A stretch of 64,000 nucleotides of DNA, from NCBI GenBank assembly GCA_004558035.1, contig SFEJ01000001.1, positions 66,518 through 130,517 on the forward strand, written 5' to 3'. Of this stretch, positions 26,276 to 35,104 are shown piece after piece. Made by a program: the position numbers and the translations under genes. Below the pieces are notes generated by a model, which did not search any database, had not been told where the DNA came from, and saw only the letters and a program-made list of their open reading frames with translations. Position 1 is the stretch's first letter. Every line of letters starts with the position of its first letter. The DNA is from Opitutia bacterium (lineage in GTDB: Bacteria; Verrucomicrobiota; Verrucomicrobiae; Opitutales; UBA953).

Positions 26276-26842
26276 TCAGCGCGTTTCGCGTTCCCGCGCG
26301 CGGAGGGCGGCGCGATAGACGCGCGTGACGATGGCGACGAGCTCCTCGAGCGGGCGCCGGTCGGTGAGCACGTTCACGCCGGAGCGCATGTAGGCGCGTT
26401 CCCGAGCGGCGAGCAGTTCGCGGATGCGCGCGAGCGGGTCTTCGCACTGCAGGAGCGGGCGGTTTTTGTTCGCGCGCGTGCGTTCGAGAATCGTCTCCGG
26501 AGAGGCGAAGAGCGCGACGACGACGCCGCGCGCGCGCAGGCGCTCCGCGATCCCGGGAATCGTCACGATCCCGCCGCCCGTCGAAATGACGGCGCCGCTT
26601 TCGGGCAGCCATTCCTCGACGCAGCGCTTTTCGAGCCCGCGGAACGCCGCCTCGCCGTCCTGCGCGAAGATTTCCGGAATCGTCCGTCCTTCGCGCTCCT
26701 GGATGATCTTGTCCGTGTCGCGGAACGGCCGTTTCCACGCCTGCGCGATCGCGCGCCCGAGCGTGGATTTCCCCGTCCCCATGAATCCCGTGAGAATCAG
26801 GTTCGGTCCGGAGGAAAGCTCTGCGTTTCGGCTCGCGTGCAT
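26276..26842 (-). CDS. aroK: Shikimate kinase
   Basis: A 188-residue P-loop kinase phosphorylating shikimate at the 3-hydroxyl. It has the Walker A motif GFMGTGKST, the shikimate-binding Asp in FRDTDKIIQ, Arg in AAFRGLEKR, STGGGIV and the lid Arg in NRPLL. The ATG at 26842 gives a short N-terminal extension before the P-loop. It is 11 bases downstream of ribE. The next shikimate-pathway gene seen, aroE, is 15 kb away. Confidence 0.94.
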   Translation of the reverse strand: MHASRNAELSSGPNLILTGFMGTGKSTLGRAIAQAWKRPFRDTDKIIQEREGRTIPEIFAQDGEAAFRGLEKRCVEEWLPESGAVISTGGGIVTIPGIAERLRARGVVVALFASPETILERTRANKNRPLLQCEDPLARIRELLAARERAYMRSGVNVLTDRRPLEELVAIVTRVYRAALRARERETR

Positions 26843-26853
26843 CGGCGTGAGAT

Positions 26854-27468
26854 TCAGCCGCGGGGCGCGTCGGCGAAAAGGCCGATGCGCTCGACGTATT
26901 TCGCCAGAATGTCGAATTCGAGATTCACGGGCTCGCCCGCGCGGCGTTCCCGCAGGTTCGTCTCCGCCATCGTGTGCGGAATCAGCCACACGTCGAACGT
27001 TCCCGCCGCGTCGTCGAGCTCGGCGACCGTCAGCGAAATGCCGTCCACGGCGATGCTGCCCTTGTAGACCAGGTACTTGCGGAATTGCGCCGGCGGGCGC
27101 ACGCGCAGACGGAAATTCGCGCCTTCCCGCGCCAGCGAGACGATTTCGCCCGTCGCGTCCACGTGCCCGGAAACGAAGTGACCGCCGAGCCGCGCGTCCG
27201 CCTTCAGGCTGCGCTCCAGATTCACGGCGCAACCGGGCTTGAGCAGCGAAAACGACGTCTTCCGCAGCGTCTCGTCGAGCAGGTCGAAGCCGAGCCGAGT
27301 TCCCGCCGTCTCGACGACGGTGAGGCAGCAGCCGTTGTTCGCGACGCTGTCGCCGAGCGCGAGCGTTCCCGCGAAGCACGGCGCGTCGACGACGAGCCGC
27401 CAGACGCCGTTTTCCGCCCGCGTCAGCGAAACGACCGTTCCCGTGGTTTCCACTAATCCTGTGAACAT
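26854..27468 (-). CDS. ribE: Riboflavin synthase, alpha chain
   Basis: A 204-residue enzyme that dismutates two lumazines to riboflavin. It starts MFTGLVETTGTV, the family hallmark, and has two lumazine-binding repeats; the second contains GGHFVSGHVDATG and YKGSIAVDGISLTV. The C-terminal helix (NLEFDILAKYVERI) forms the trimer. The ATG at 27468 is fixed by the MFTG start. It is first of a small minus-strand block ribE-aroK-HIT. No FMN riboswitch is visible upstream. Confidence 0.96.
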   Translation of the reverse strand: MFTGLVETTGTVVSLTRAENGVWRLVVDAPCFAGTLALGDSVANNGCCLTVVETAGTRLGFDLLDETLRKTSFSLLKPGCAVNLERSLKADARLGGHFVSGHVDATGEIVSLAREGANFRLRVRPPAQFRKYLVYKGSIAVDGISLTVAELDDAAGTFDVWLIPHTMAETNLRERRAGEPVNLEFDILAKYVERIGLFADAPRG

Positions 27469-27606
27469 GCGGAAAAATGTAGCCGCGCCCGCCCCGCCTG
27501 TAAAAACAAAAAGGCGGAAGGCGGCGCGCGCGGAGCCCGCGAAAGCGGAGGACCGAAAATTTTCCGTTCCCGCCGTCGGGGTTTTGTTGCATACTGACGG
27601 CAGAAT

Positions 27607-30180
27607 ATGAGGCTTTTCAGAAGATTCGGAACGGCGCTCGGGTTCGCCGTTTTGTTTTTGTTCTGCGGGGCGCTTCCCGCTTCGGCGGCGGAGGCGCTGC
27701 GCGTCGGAATTTCCCCGAACGTCGTCACGGAAAACCGCATGGCGAGCTTCGTCGTCTATTGCGACGACGGCGAATCCCTGCGCGGCGTTCCCGCGTTCCC
27801 GGCGGTGGACGGTGTCGCGTGGCACGCGAACGTGCGCGGCTCGCGGACGAGCTGGGTGAACGGCAGGACGACGCGCGCGGAGACCTTCGGCTTTACGGTC
27901 ACGAAGCCGGGCGAAATCGAAATCCCGGCGTTCCGCGTCGAGACCTCGAAGGGCGAGCGCCTCACGCGCCCGCTCAAATTCACGGTCGGCAAATTTTCGA
28001 CGGGGCTGACGCGCGCGGACGGCTCGGAGATGCCGCTCTCGGAGGCGGTCTTTCTCGTCGTTCAGGCGCAGGACGGCGCGCGCGAATCGTATTTCGTGGG
28101 CGAGGAGATTCCGGTGCTCGTCTGCGTGCTCTCGCGGCCGGGGCTGGACGCGCGGCCGACGTCGCGCCCCGCGCTCACGGGCGGCGCGGACGCCTTCGTC
28201 GCGGCGGAAAAGGGCTACGCGAAAAGCTCGGCGACGTTCCGCGGCGAGCGCTTCGACGCGGCGATCTTTCCGTTCGACCTGCGCGCGATGAAGGCGGGCA
28301 CGTTCACGGCGGCGTTTTCCGCGTCGGCGGACTGCGTTTTCGATGACGGGAGCGCGCGCGACCCGTTCGCCGGCGATCCGTTTTTCGGCGGACTGCAGAT
28401 GCGCGCGGCGGCGTTTCCCGGCGGGAGCGCCGTCGTTCCCGTGCCGCTGAAGGGCGAGCTGAAGGACGTCGTCGTGCGCGCGCGCCCGCCCGTTCCCGCG
28501 GGCGCGACGGATCTGGGGATCGTTTCCGAAAACGCGCCGGACTGGGAATTTTCCTCGGACGCCGCCAAGTGCGGCGAGCCGCTTTATCTGGATCTGAAGA
28601 TCCGCGGGAACGCGTCGGGGCTCGTCGCGCCGGAACCGTCCGTGCCCGGCTTCCGCACGTATCCGGCGGAGATTTCCGAGGCGCCCGCCGCCGACGGGAA
28701 CGCCGCCGAGCGCGAGACGCGCGTGCGGCTGATGCTGATTCCGCTCGAGCCCGGCGAGCGCAAGGTCTCGCTGACCTTCGCGACGCTGAATCCCGCGACG
28801 GGCGACTACGCGCTGACGACCGCGGAAAAGATTTTTTCGGTCGAGGAGAACCGCGCGCTCGCGGCGCCCGCCGTCTCGGGAACGCTCGCCGCGCCGCCGC
28901 CTCCCGCCGCCGGAAACGCGGAGACGCGCGTGAACGCCGCCGCGGACGCCGTCGCCTACATCCGCCCGCTGACGCCGGAGACGCTCGCGCGCGGAAAGAC
29001 GCCGCCGGGGCGCGCCGCGCTCGCGCTCTGGGCGCTGCCGTTCGTCGTCGCGCCGCTCGCCTTCGCGCTCGCGCGGTTCCGCGCGCGCCGGGAACGCGCC
29101 GATCCCGCGCGTGAACGCCGCCGCCGCGCCCGCGCCCGCAAAGGCGCGCTGCTGAAGAAGCTCGCCGCCGCGACGCCGGAAGATTTCGACGCGCTCGTGC
29201 GCGAGGACGTGAGCGACTGGCTCGCCGACGCGAAAGGCGCCGCGAGCGCGGACGCGATCCGCGACGACGTGCGCCGCGCGAACGCCGAGCTCGCCGAAGT
29301 GCTCGACGAGGCGGAAAAGGCGGGCTATCTGCCGAAGGCGCGCTGCGCGCATTTCGAGAAATTCCGCGCGGTCGTCGTGCGGGCGGTGCGCTCGGGCGCG
29401 TTCGTGCTCGTCGCCGCGCTCGCGGGAACGGCGGCGTTTTCGGGCGAACTGCGCGCGGAAAGCGAGACCGCGTCGAAGATTTCCGCGGCGGAAGACGCCT
29501 ACGCGCGCGGCGATTTCGCCGAGGCGGAACGCGGATTCGCCGCGCTCGCCGCCGAAGCGCCGTTCGCCGCGGACGTCTGGTTCGACCTCGGCGACGCGTG
29601 TTTCGCGCAGGGGAAGAACGCCGCGGCGCTCGTCTGCTTCGAGCGCGCGCGCCGGCTGGACGTCGGCCGCGGGGACGTCGTCGCGAATCTGAACGCGGCG
29701 CGCTTCCGGCTCGGGCTGCCGCCGCTCGGCGAAGTGAAGACGCCGCTCGACGCGTTCGCGGCGCTGCGCGACTCGTTTTCGCCGACGGCGTGGACGCTCT
29801 TCGCCGTCGTCGGATTTTCCGCGTGCGCGTTCGGCGCGGCGTTTCTGCGGAGGCGTCGCGTTCCCGCGCTCGCGCTCGGCGCGGCGCTGCTCGCCTTCGG
29901 CGCATTCAATTTCTGGATACAGCGCGCGGCGCTCAGGGACGCGGACGCGGCGGTCGTGCTCGCCGACGGACTCGTCGTCCGCGACCTGCCGGTGCTCGAC
30001 GACGCGTCCGCGCGCGCCGTCGCGACGCTCGCCGCGGGAACGCCCGTGCGCGTCGCGGGCGAGCGCTCGGGGCAATGTCTGATCCGTTTCGGCGGGAACG
30101 CCGAAGGCTGGGTCGAAAAATCCGCCGTCGCGCGGCTTTGGGGCGATTGGAGCGTTCCCGCCGATGTTCGGGAAAAATGA
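27607..30180 (+). CDS. BatD-BatE fusion protein
   Basis: An 857-residue membrane protein. Residues 1-28 are a signal peptide. Residues about 30-450 are the BatD (oxygen tolerance) Ig-like region, followed by a membrane segment at about 471-491 (ALPFVVAPLAFALARF) and a basic cytoplasmic part. A second hydrophobic stretch near 597 (GAFVLVAALAGTAAFSG) looks like the signal peptide of a former separate BatE. It is followed by TPR helices (about 620-710), two membrane segments and an SH3-like domain (ADGLVVRDLPVLDD onward). BatD and BatE are normally separate in the Bacteroides aerotolerance operon; batA, batB and moxR are not here. The stop overlaps uvrC by 17 bases. Confidence 0.85.
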   Translation: MRLFRRFGTALGFAVLFLFCGALPASAAEALRVGISPNVVTENRMASFVVYCDDGESLRGVPAFPAVDGVAWHANVRGSRTSWVNGRTTRAETFGFTVTKPGEIEIPAFRVETSKGERLTRPLKFTVGKFSTGLTRADGSEMPLSEAVFLVVQAQDGARESYFVGEEIPVLVCVLSRPGLDARPTSRPALTGGADAFVAAEKGYAKSSATFRGERFDAAIFPFDLRAMKAGTFTAAFSASADCVFDDGSARDPFAGDPFFGGLQMRAAAFPGGSAVVPVPLKGELKDVVVRARPPVPAGATDLGIVSENAPDWEFSSDAAKCGEPLYLDLKIRGNASGLVAPEPSVPGFRTYPAEISEAPAADGNAAERETRVRLMLIPLEPGERKVSLTFATLNPATGDYALTTAEKIFSVEENRALAAPAVSGTLAAPPPPAAGNAETRVNAAADAVAYIRPLTPETLARGKTPPGRAALALWALPFVVAPLAFALARFRARRERADPARERRRRARARKGALLKKLAAATPEDFDALVREDVSDWLADAKGAASADAIRDDVRRANAELAEVLDEAEKAGYLPKARCAHFEKFRAVVVRAVRSGAFVLVAALAGTAAFSGELRAESETASKISAAEDAYARGDFAEAERGFAALAAEAPFAADVWFDLGDACFAQGKNAAALVCFERARRLDVGRGDVVANLNAARFRLGLPPLGEVKTPLDAFAALRDSFSPTAWTLFAVVGFSACAFGAAFLRRRRVPALALGAALLAFGAFNFWIQRAALRDADAAVVLADGLVVRDLPVLDDASARAVATLAAGTPVRVAGERSGQCLIRFGGNAEGWVEKSAVARLWGDWSVPADVREK

Positions 30181-31639
30181 GGAGTCGCTGAAGGCGAAGG
30201 TGCGCGCGCTCCCGCGCAAGCCCGGCGTCTATCTGATGAAGGACCGCCTCGGCACGATCATCTACGTCGGCAAGGCGAAGAACCTCAAGAACCGCGTCTC
30301 CACGTATTTTCAGCCGGGGCGGCGGCCGCTGCTCGGGCCGAAGATCAGAATGCTCGTCGAGCTGATCGCCGACTTCGAGTTTCACGTCGTGCGCTCGGAG
30401 ACGGAGGCGCTTCTGCTCGAAGGTCGCCTCATCAAGGAGCTCAAGCCGAAATACAACACGCTTTTCACCGACGACAAGCAGTTCATCCAGATCCGCGTCG
30501 ATCTCGGCGCGGCGCTGCCCGTGTTCCGCCTCGTGCGCGTGCGCGCCACCGACAAGGCGCGCTATTTCGGGCCGTTCCCGCACACGACGGGCGTGCGCCG
30601 CACGCTCGCGCAGCTGCGCAAGAAATTCGGCGTGCTGCTCGGCGACGCGCACCCGCGCCGGCTCGACGACGGCCGCTGGCGGCTCTACGACGACGCGCGC
30701 GCCGAGATCTACGGGCACGCGAACGAGGTGAGCGAAGCCGAATACCGTTCCCGCGTGGACGCCGCGTGCGATTTTCTCGAAGGGCGCGACCGCGAGGAGG
30801 TCGAACGCCTCCGCGCCGAGATGGCGCAGGCCGCGGAAACGCGCGACTACGAGCGCGCCGCCGCGCTCCGCGACCGCATCGCCGCGATCGAGACGACGCT
30901 CGAGAAATCCCGCCGCTTCGCCCGCGGGAATCCGCTCCCCGACCCGACCGCGCCCGAAGAGGCCGTGCGCCTGCTCGGCGAAATGCTCGGCATGGAAAAA
31001 CTCCCGCGCACGATGGAGTGCTTCGACATCTCGCACATTTCGGGAACGTTCGTCGTCTCCTCCTGCGTGCATTTCCGCGACGGGCTGCCGGACAAAAACG
31101 AATACCGCCGCTTTCGCATCAAGGGCTACGTCGGCAACGACGACTTCCGCTCCATGCACGAAACGATTTTCCGCCGCTACTCGCGCCTGCACCGCGAAGG
31201 CCGCGCGATGCCCGACCTCGTCGTCATCGACGGCGGGCTCGGCCAGGTGCACGCCGCGCTCGAGGCGTTCGGCGAAATCGGAATCGCCCCGCCCATGATG
31301 ATCGGCATGGCGAAGCGCGAGGAATACGTGATCTTCCACGACGGGCGCGCGCCGCTCAAAATGCCCGACGACTCGCCCGCGCTGCGCCTGCTGCAGCGCC
31401 TGCGCGACGAGGCGCACCGCTTCGCGAACACCTACAACGCCGACCTGCGTTCCCGCAAAATCCGCGAATCCGTGCTCGACGAAATGCCCGGGCTGGGCGA
31501 ACGCCGCAAGGCGGCTCTGCTCGCGCGCTTCCGCACGATCCCGCGCCTCAAGGCGGCGACGCTCGACGAGCTCCTCTCCGTCGAAGGCGTCGGCGAAAAA
31601 TTCGCGCTCGACCTCCTCGACTTCCTGAAGACCGTCTGA
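30164..31639 (+). CDS. uvrC: Excinuclease ABC subunit C, short form
   Basis: The dual-incision nuclease of nucleotide excision repair. The GIY-YIG domain (residues about 15-95, with PGVYLMKDRLGTIIYVGKAK), the UVR UvrB-binding motif (about 205-240), the RNase H-like nuclease (FDISHISGTFVVSSCVHF, then VVIDGGLGQVHAAL) and C-terminal helix-hairpin-helix motifs (MPGLGERRKAALLARF) are present. At 491 residues it is about 120 shorter than E. coli UvrC. The cysteine cluster that normally follows the GIY-YIG domain, and the segment between the UVR motif and the nuclease, are missing. It overlaps the batD-batE gene by 17 bases. Confidence 0.95.
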   Translation: MFGKNEESLKAKVRALPRKPGVYLMKDRLGTIIYVGKAKNLKNRVSTYFQPGRRPLLGPKIRMLVELIADFEFHVVRSETEALLLEGRLIKELKPKYNTLFTDDKQFIQIRVDLGAALPVFRLVRVRATDKARYFGPFPHTTGVRRTLAQLRKKFGVLLGDAHPRRLDDGRWRLYDDARAEIYGHANEVSEAEYRSRVDAACDFLEGRDREEVERLRAEMAQAAETRDYERAAALRDRIAAIETTLEKSRRFARGNPLPDPTAPEEAVRLLGEMLGMEKLPRTMECFDISHISGTFVVSSCVHFRDGLPDKNEYRRFRIKGYVGNDDFRSMHETIFRRYSRLHREGRAMPDLVVIDGGLGQVHAALEAFGEIGIAPPMMIGMAKREEYVIFHDGRAPLKMPDDSPALRLLQRLRDEAHRFANTYNADLRSRKIRESVLDEMPGLGERRKAALLARFRTIPRLKAATLDELLSVEGVGEKFALDLLDFLKTV

Positions 31640-31675
31640 CGCCGCGCGCGCGGGAACGCTCCGCGGCGGGAGCGC

Positions 31676-33109
31676 TCAGGCGAGCTTTCTGCGCCAGGCG
31701 GCGAGCTGCTTCTTCACCTGCTTCGGGCCGGGCATGCCGACGCGTTCCCGCGACGCCATCGCCGTCTTCAGGTCGAAGACCTTGACCCAGTCCGGCTTTA
31801 GCGCGGGGTGGATCGTCTTCACCGCGTCGAACGGCAGCGCGTTCAGCGGCGTTCCCGTCTTTTCCGCGAGCGCGACGAGGTGCCCGACGACGTGGTGCGC
31901 CTCGCGGAACGGCACGCCCGCGCGCACGAGGTAGTCCGCCACGTCCGTCGCGAGTAGCAGCGGGTCGGCGACGGCGGCGGCGCAGCGGTCCGTGCGCATG
32001 GACGCGCCCGCGAGCGTTTCGCGCAGCACGTCGAGCGCGATCATCACCGTGTCGAACGAGTCGAACACGGGCGGCTTGTCTTCCTGCAGGTCGCGGTTGT
32101 AGGTGAGCGGCAGTCCCTTGACCATCGTGACGAGCGCGGCGAGATTGCCATGCAGCCGCGCGGATTTGCCGCGGAGCAGTTCGAGCGAGTCCGGATTCTT
32201 TTTCTGCGGCATGAGCGACGAGCCCGTCGTGAACGCGTCGGGCAGCGCGACGAAGCCGAACTCCGCCGTGTTCCACAGGATCAGGTCTTCGGCGATGCGC
32301 GAAAAATGCACGCCGCAGAGCGCGCACGCCGCCGCGAATTCGATGAACGTGTCGCGGTCGGAGACGGCGTCCATGCTGTTGCGCGTGACGCGCGCGTTCC
32401 CGCGGTCGTCCACGAAATCCATTTCGCGCGCGGAAAATTCGCGGTCGATTGGCAGCGTCGTTCCCGCGATCGCGCCCGAGCCGAGCGGCGACCAGTTCGC
32501 GTGGTCGAACACCGCCGCGAAGCGCTCGCGGTCGCGCGAGAACATTTCGACGTAGGCGAGCGCGTGGTGCGCGACGGACACGGGCTGCGCGCGCTGCAGG
32601 TGCGTGAATCCGGGAACGTAGACGGTCTGATTCTTCTCGGCGAAGTCGAGCAGCGCGTTCATCAGCGCGCCGAGCTTTTCGAAGATCTTCGCGCACGCGT
32701 CCTTGAAGAACAGGCGCATGTCGGTCGCGACCTGGTCGTTGCGGGAGCGCGCGGTGTGCAGCTTCGCGGCGGCGGGAACGCGCTTCGTGAGCGCCTGCTC
32801 GATGTTCATGTGCACGTCCTCGAGCGCGATGTTCCACTCGAATCGCCCCGCCTCGATTTCGGAGAGAATCGCGTCGAGCCCGCGCACGATGTCCGCGCAT
32901 TCCTTTTTCGAAATGATGCCGACGTGCGCGAGCATCTTCGCCTGCGCCTTGCTCCCGGCGACGTCGAACGGCGCGAGCCGCGCGTCGAACGAGACGCTTT
33001 CGCCGAAGCGGAGCATCAGCTCCGCGGGTCCCTGGGAAAATCTGCCGCCCCAGGTCGCCTGTTCCTTGCGCGCGGGCGCGGTTTTCGTCGTCGAAGATTT
33101 TTTAGCCAT
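31676..33109 (-). CDS. argH: Argininosuccinate lyase
   Basis: A 477-residue fumarase/aspartase-superfamily enzyme making arginine and fumarate. The signature loop GSSLMPQKKNPD with the catalytic Ser, the start TWGGRFSQGPAELMLRFGES and LHTARSRNDQVATDMRL are intact. A 16-residue Lys/Thr/Ala extension precedes the homologous region; the start codon may lie a little downstream. It converges on uvrC and diverges from metG. No other arg genes are near. Confidence 0.96.
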   Translation of the reverse strand: MAKKSSTTKTAPARKEQATWGGRFSQGPAELMLRFGESVSFDARLAPFDVAGSKAQAKMLAHVGIISKKECADIVRGLDAILSEIEAGRFEWNIALEDVHMNIEQALTKRVPAAAKLHTARSRNDQVATDMRLFFKDACAKIFEKLGALMNALLDFAEKNQTVYVPGFTHLQRAQPVSVAHHALAYVEMFSRDRERFAAVFDHANWSPLGSGAIAGTTLPIDREFSAREMDFVDDRGNARVTRNSMDAVSDRDTFIEFAAACALCGVHFSRIAEDLILWNTAEFGFVALPDAFTTGSSLMPQKKNPDSLELLRGKSARLHGNLAALVTMVKGLPLTYNRDLQEDKPPVFDSFDTVMIALDVLRETLAGASMRTDRCAAAVADPLLLATDVADYLVRAGVPFREAHHVVGHLVALAEKTGTPLNALPFDAVKTIHPALKPDWVKVFDLKTAMASRERVGMPGPKQVKKQLAAWRRKLA

Positions 33110-33286
33110 GCGCAGAATCTAATGCCTCGGGATTGCGGCTTAAAGCCAAAACGCGCGGCGAGCGCGCTTCGCTCTCCGCGGGAACGCGCGGACGGCGCGG
33201 GCAAAATTTTCTCGCGGGAACGCGGGCGGCGGCGTATCGTCTTGCGAAATTCTTTCGTAAAATTTTTCGTCATCGAAGCAATCACC

Positions 33287-34849
33287 ATGAGCAAGCCTTT
33301 TTATCTGACAACCGCGATCGACTACGCCAACGGCGCTCCGCACCTCGGACACGCCTACGAGAAAGTGCTTTCCGACGTCATCGTCCGCTTCCGCCGCATG
33401 AACGGCGAGGACGCGCATTTTCTGACGGGACTCGACGAGCACGGGCAGAAGGTCCAACAGAACGCGCAGAAGCTCGGCATCACGCCGCAGGAATGCTGCG
33501 ACCGCGTCGCCGTGCTCTTCCAGGATCTCTGCCGCGAGCTCGCGATCTCCAACGACGACTACATCCGCACGACGCAGCCGCGCCACGTCAAGGTCGTGCA
33601 GGAGCTCCTGCAGAAACTCTACGACGCCGGCGAAATCTACAAGGCGGACTACAAGGGCTTCTACAGCATCCGCCAGGAGCAGTTCGTGCTCGAAAAGGAC
33701 AGGCTGCCCGACGGCTCGTGGCCGGAGCTCTTCGGCGAAGTCATCGAAATCACCGAATCCAACTACTTCTTCCGCCTCGCGAAGCATCAGGACTGGCTCC
33801 GTAAATATCTCGAAGAAAATCCGGACTTCATCTTCCCCGCGTTCCGACAGAAAAACGTCGTCGAATTCCTCAAGGAGCCGATTTCGGACCTCTGCATTTC
33901 GCGCCCGAAGGAGCGCCTCGCCTGGGGCATCGAGCTGCCGTTCGACAAGGATTTCGTCACCTACGTGTGGTTCGACGCGCTGACGAACTACTATTCCGCC
34001 TCGCTCGAAAAAGGCTGCTGGCCGGCGGACATCCACGTCATCGGCAAGGACATTCTCGTCCCGCCGCACGCCGTCTATTGGCCGATCATGCTGCACGCGC
34101 TCGGGATTGAGCTGCCGAAAAAGATCGTCGCCCACGGCTGGTGGCTTTCCGCGGGCCGCAAGGTTTCCAAGACGAAGACCGCCGCGGACGCCGACGCGCC
34201 GCAGGAAAAATCCGCGATCGAGCTGATGCGCGAACTCGGCGCCGACGCGTTCCGCTATTTCGTCATCCGCGAAATGAACGTCGGCCAGGACAGCGAATAC
34301 TCCGAAGCGCTCTACATGTCGCGCTACAAGAGCGACCTCGCCAACGACCTCGGCAACATGGTCAACCGCGTGCTCAACATGACGGGCAACTACTGCGGTC
34401 GCGTCCTTCCCGCGGCGAGCGTGGACGAGCCGCTCGAAAAGAATCTCCGCGAACTCTGGGAAACGACCGCGCGCCAGTATCACGCGCTTGCGGCGGACTT
34501 CCAGTTCCACACCGCGCTCGACGTGCTCTGGAATTTCGTGCGCGAGCTGAACCGCTACGCGAACGAGCGCGCGCCGTGGAAGCTGGCGAAATCCGCCGAT
34601 CCCGCCGACCGCGCGAAGATGGAGACGTCGCTCGCGACCATGGCGGAAGGCCTGCGCCTCGTCGCCGTCGCCGTGACGCCCGTCATGCCCGGCATCGCCG
34701 CGAAGATTCAGACGCTCTTCGGCGCCGCGCCCGCGGAAAAATTCGACGGCGCGCAGACGTGGAGCGACGTTCTCGTCGGCAGGACCTGCGGCGAAAAGGC
34801 GATTCTCTTCCCGCGTCCCGACGACGGCAAAGCGCCGAAAAAGGCGTGA
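33287..34849 (+). CDS. metG: Methionyl-tRNA synthetase
   Basis: A 520-residue class Ia synthetase. The HIGH motif is PHLGH (residues about 18-22) and the KMSKS loop reads KVSKT in AGRKVSKTKTAAD. The insertion domain (FYSIRQEQFVLEKD) has no CxxC zinc knuckles, so it is the zinc-free subtype. There is no C-terminal tRNA-binding dimer domain. The ATG at 33287 begins at homology; the longer open frame upstream has no homology and runs antisense through argH. Confidence 0.96.
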   Translation: MSKPFYLTTAIDYANGAPHLGHAYEKVLSDVIVRFRRMNGEDAHFLTGLDEHGQKVQQNAQKLGITPQECCDRVAVLFQDLCRELAISNDDYIRTTQPRHVKVVQELLQKLYDAGEIYKADYKGFYSIRQEQFVLEKDRLPDGSWPELFGEVIEITESNYFFRLAKHQDWLRKYLEENPDFIFPAFRQKNVVEFLKEPISDLCISRPKERLAWGIELPFDKDFVTYVWFDALTNYYSASLEKGCWPADIHVIGKDILVPPHAVYWPIMLHALGIELPKKIVAHGWWLSAGRKVSKTKTAADADAPQEKSAIELMRELGADAFRYFVIREMNVGQDSEYSEALYMSRYKSDLANDLGNMVNRVLNMTGNYCGRVLPAASVDEPLEKNLRELWETTARQYHALAADFQFHTALDVLWNFVRELNRYANERAPWKLAKSADPADRAKMETSLATMAEGLRLVAVAVTPVMPGIAAKIQTLFGAAPAEKFDGAQTWSDVLVGRTCGEKAILFPRPDDGKAPKKA

Positions 34850-35104
34850 ACCGCGGGAACGCGGGGCACGGAAAATCACCCCGCGGATTTCGCGGATTTG
34901 GAAGGTGAGCGGTTCGCTTGTCCGGCGCCTGGTGGCGAAGACGTCCGCGTCTTCGTCGCGGGGCGCGGGAACGCCGCGCGGGGAAAACGAGCCCTCGGGA
35001 AATCGCCCGTCGCGGGAACGAAGGCGGGAACGCCTTCTCCCCCAAATTCGAAATGATGATAATAAGGTCAAAGAAAAAATGTTTTCCGGGCGAAAATTCG
35101 CTTC
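34850..35104. repeat. Intergenic composite repeat between metG and the PEP-CTERM gene
   Basis: A gene-free stretch of 255 bases made of repeat modules. Bases 34934-34981 (palindromic GAAGACGTCCGCGTCTTC, then a GC-rich tail with GGGAACG) recur at 63419-63466. Bases 34962-35060 recur at 63902-64000 with roughly a dozen differences, both ending AAATTCGAAATGATGAT. The join to the lower-GC PEP-CTERM gene falls shortly after. Confidence 0.8.

Noticed and set aside
27601..30180. GGGAACG as a Chi or KOPS-like polar motif
   Set aside because: Orientation is balanced on a strand where all genes run one way (7 against 6), which a polar motif would not show; only a whole-genome count can settle it.
26854..30219. 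A 1121-codon minus-strand frame apparently joining riboflavin synthase to a long N-terminal part
   Set aside because: The first about 900 codons are antisense to the BatD-BatE gene and have no homology; ribE has its own MFTGLVE start at 27468.
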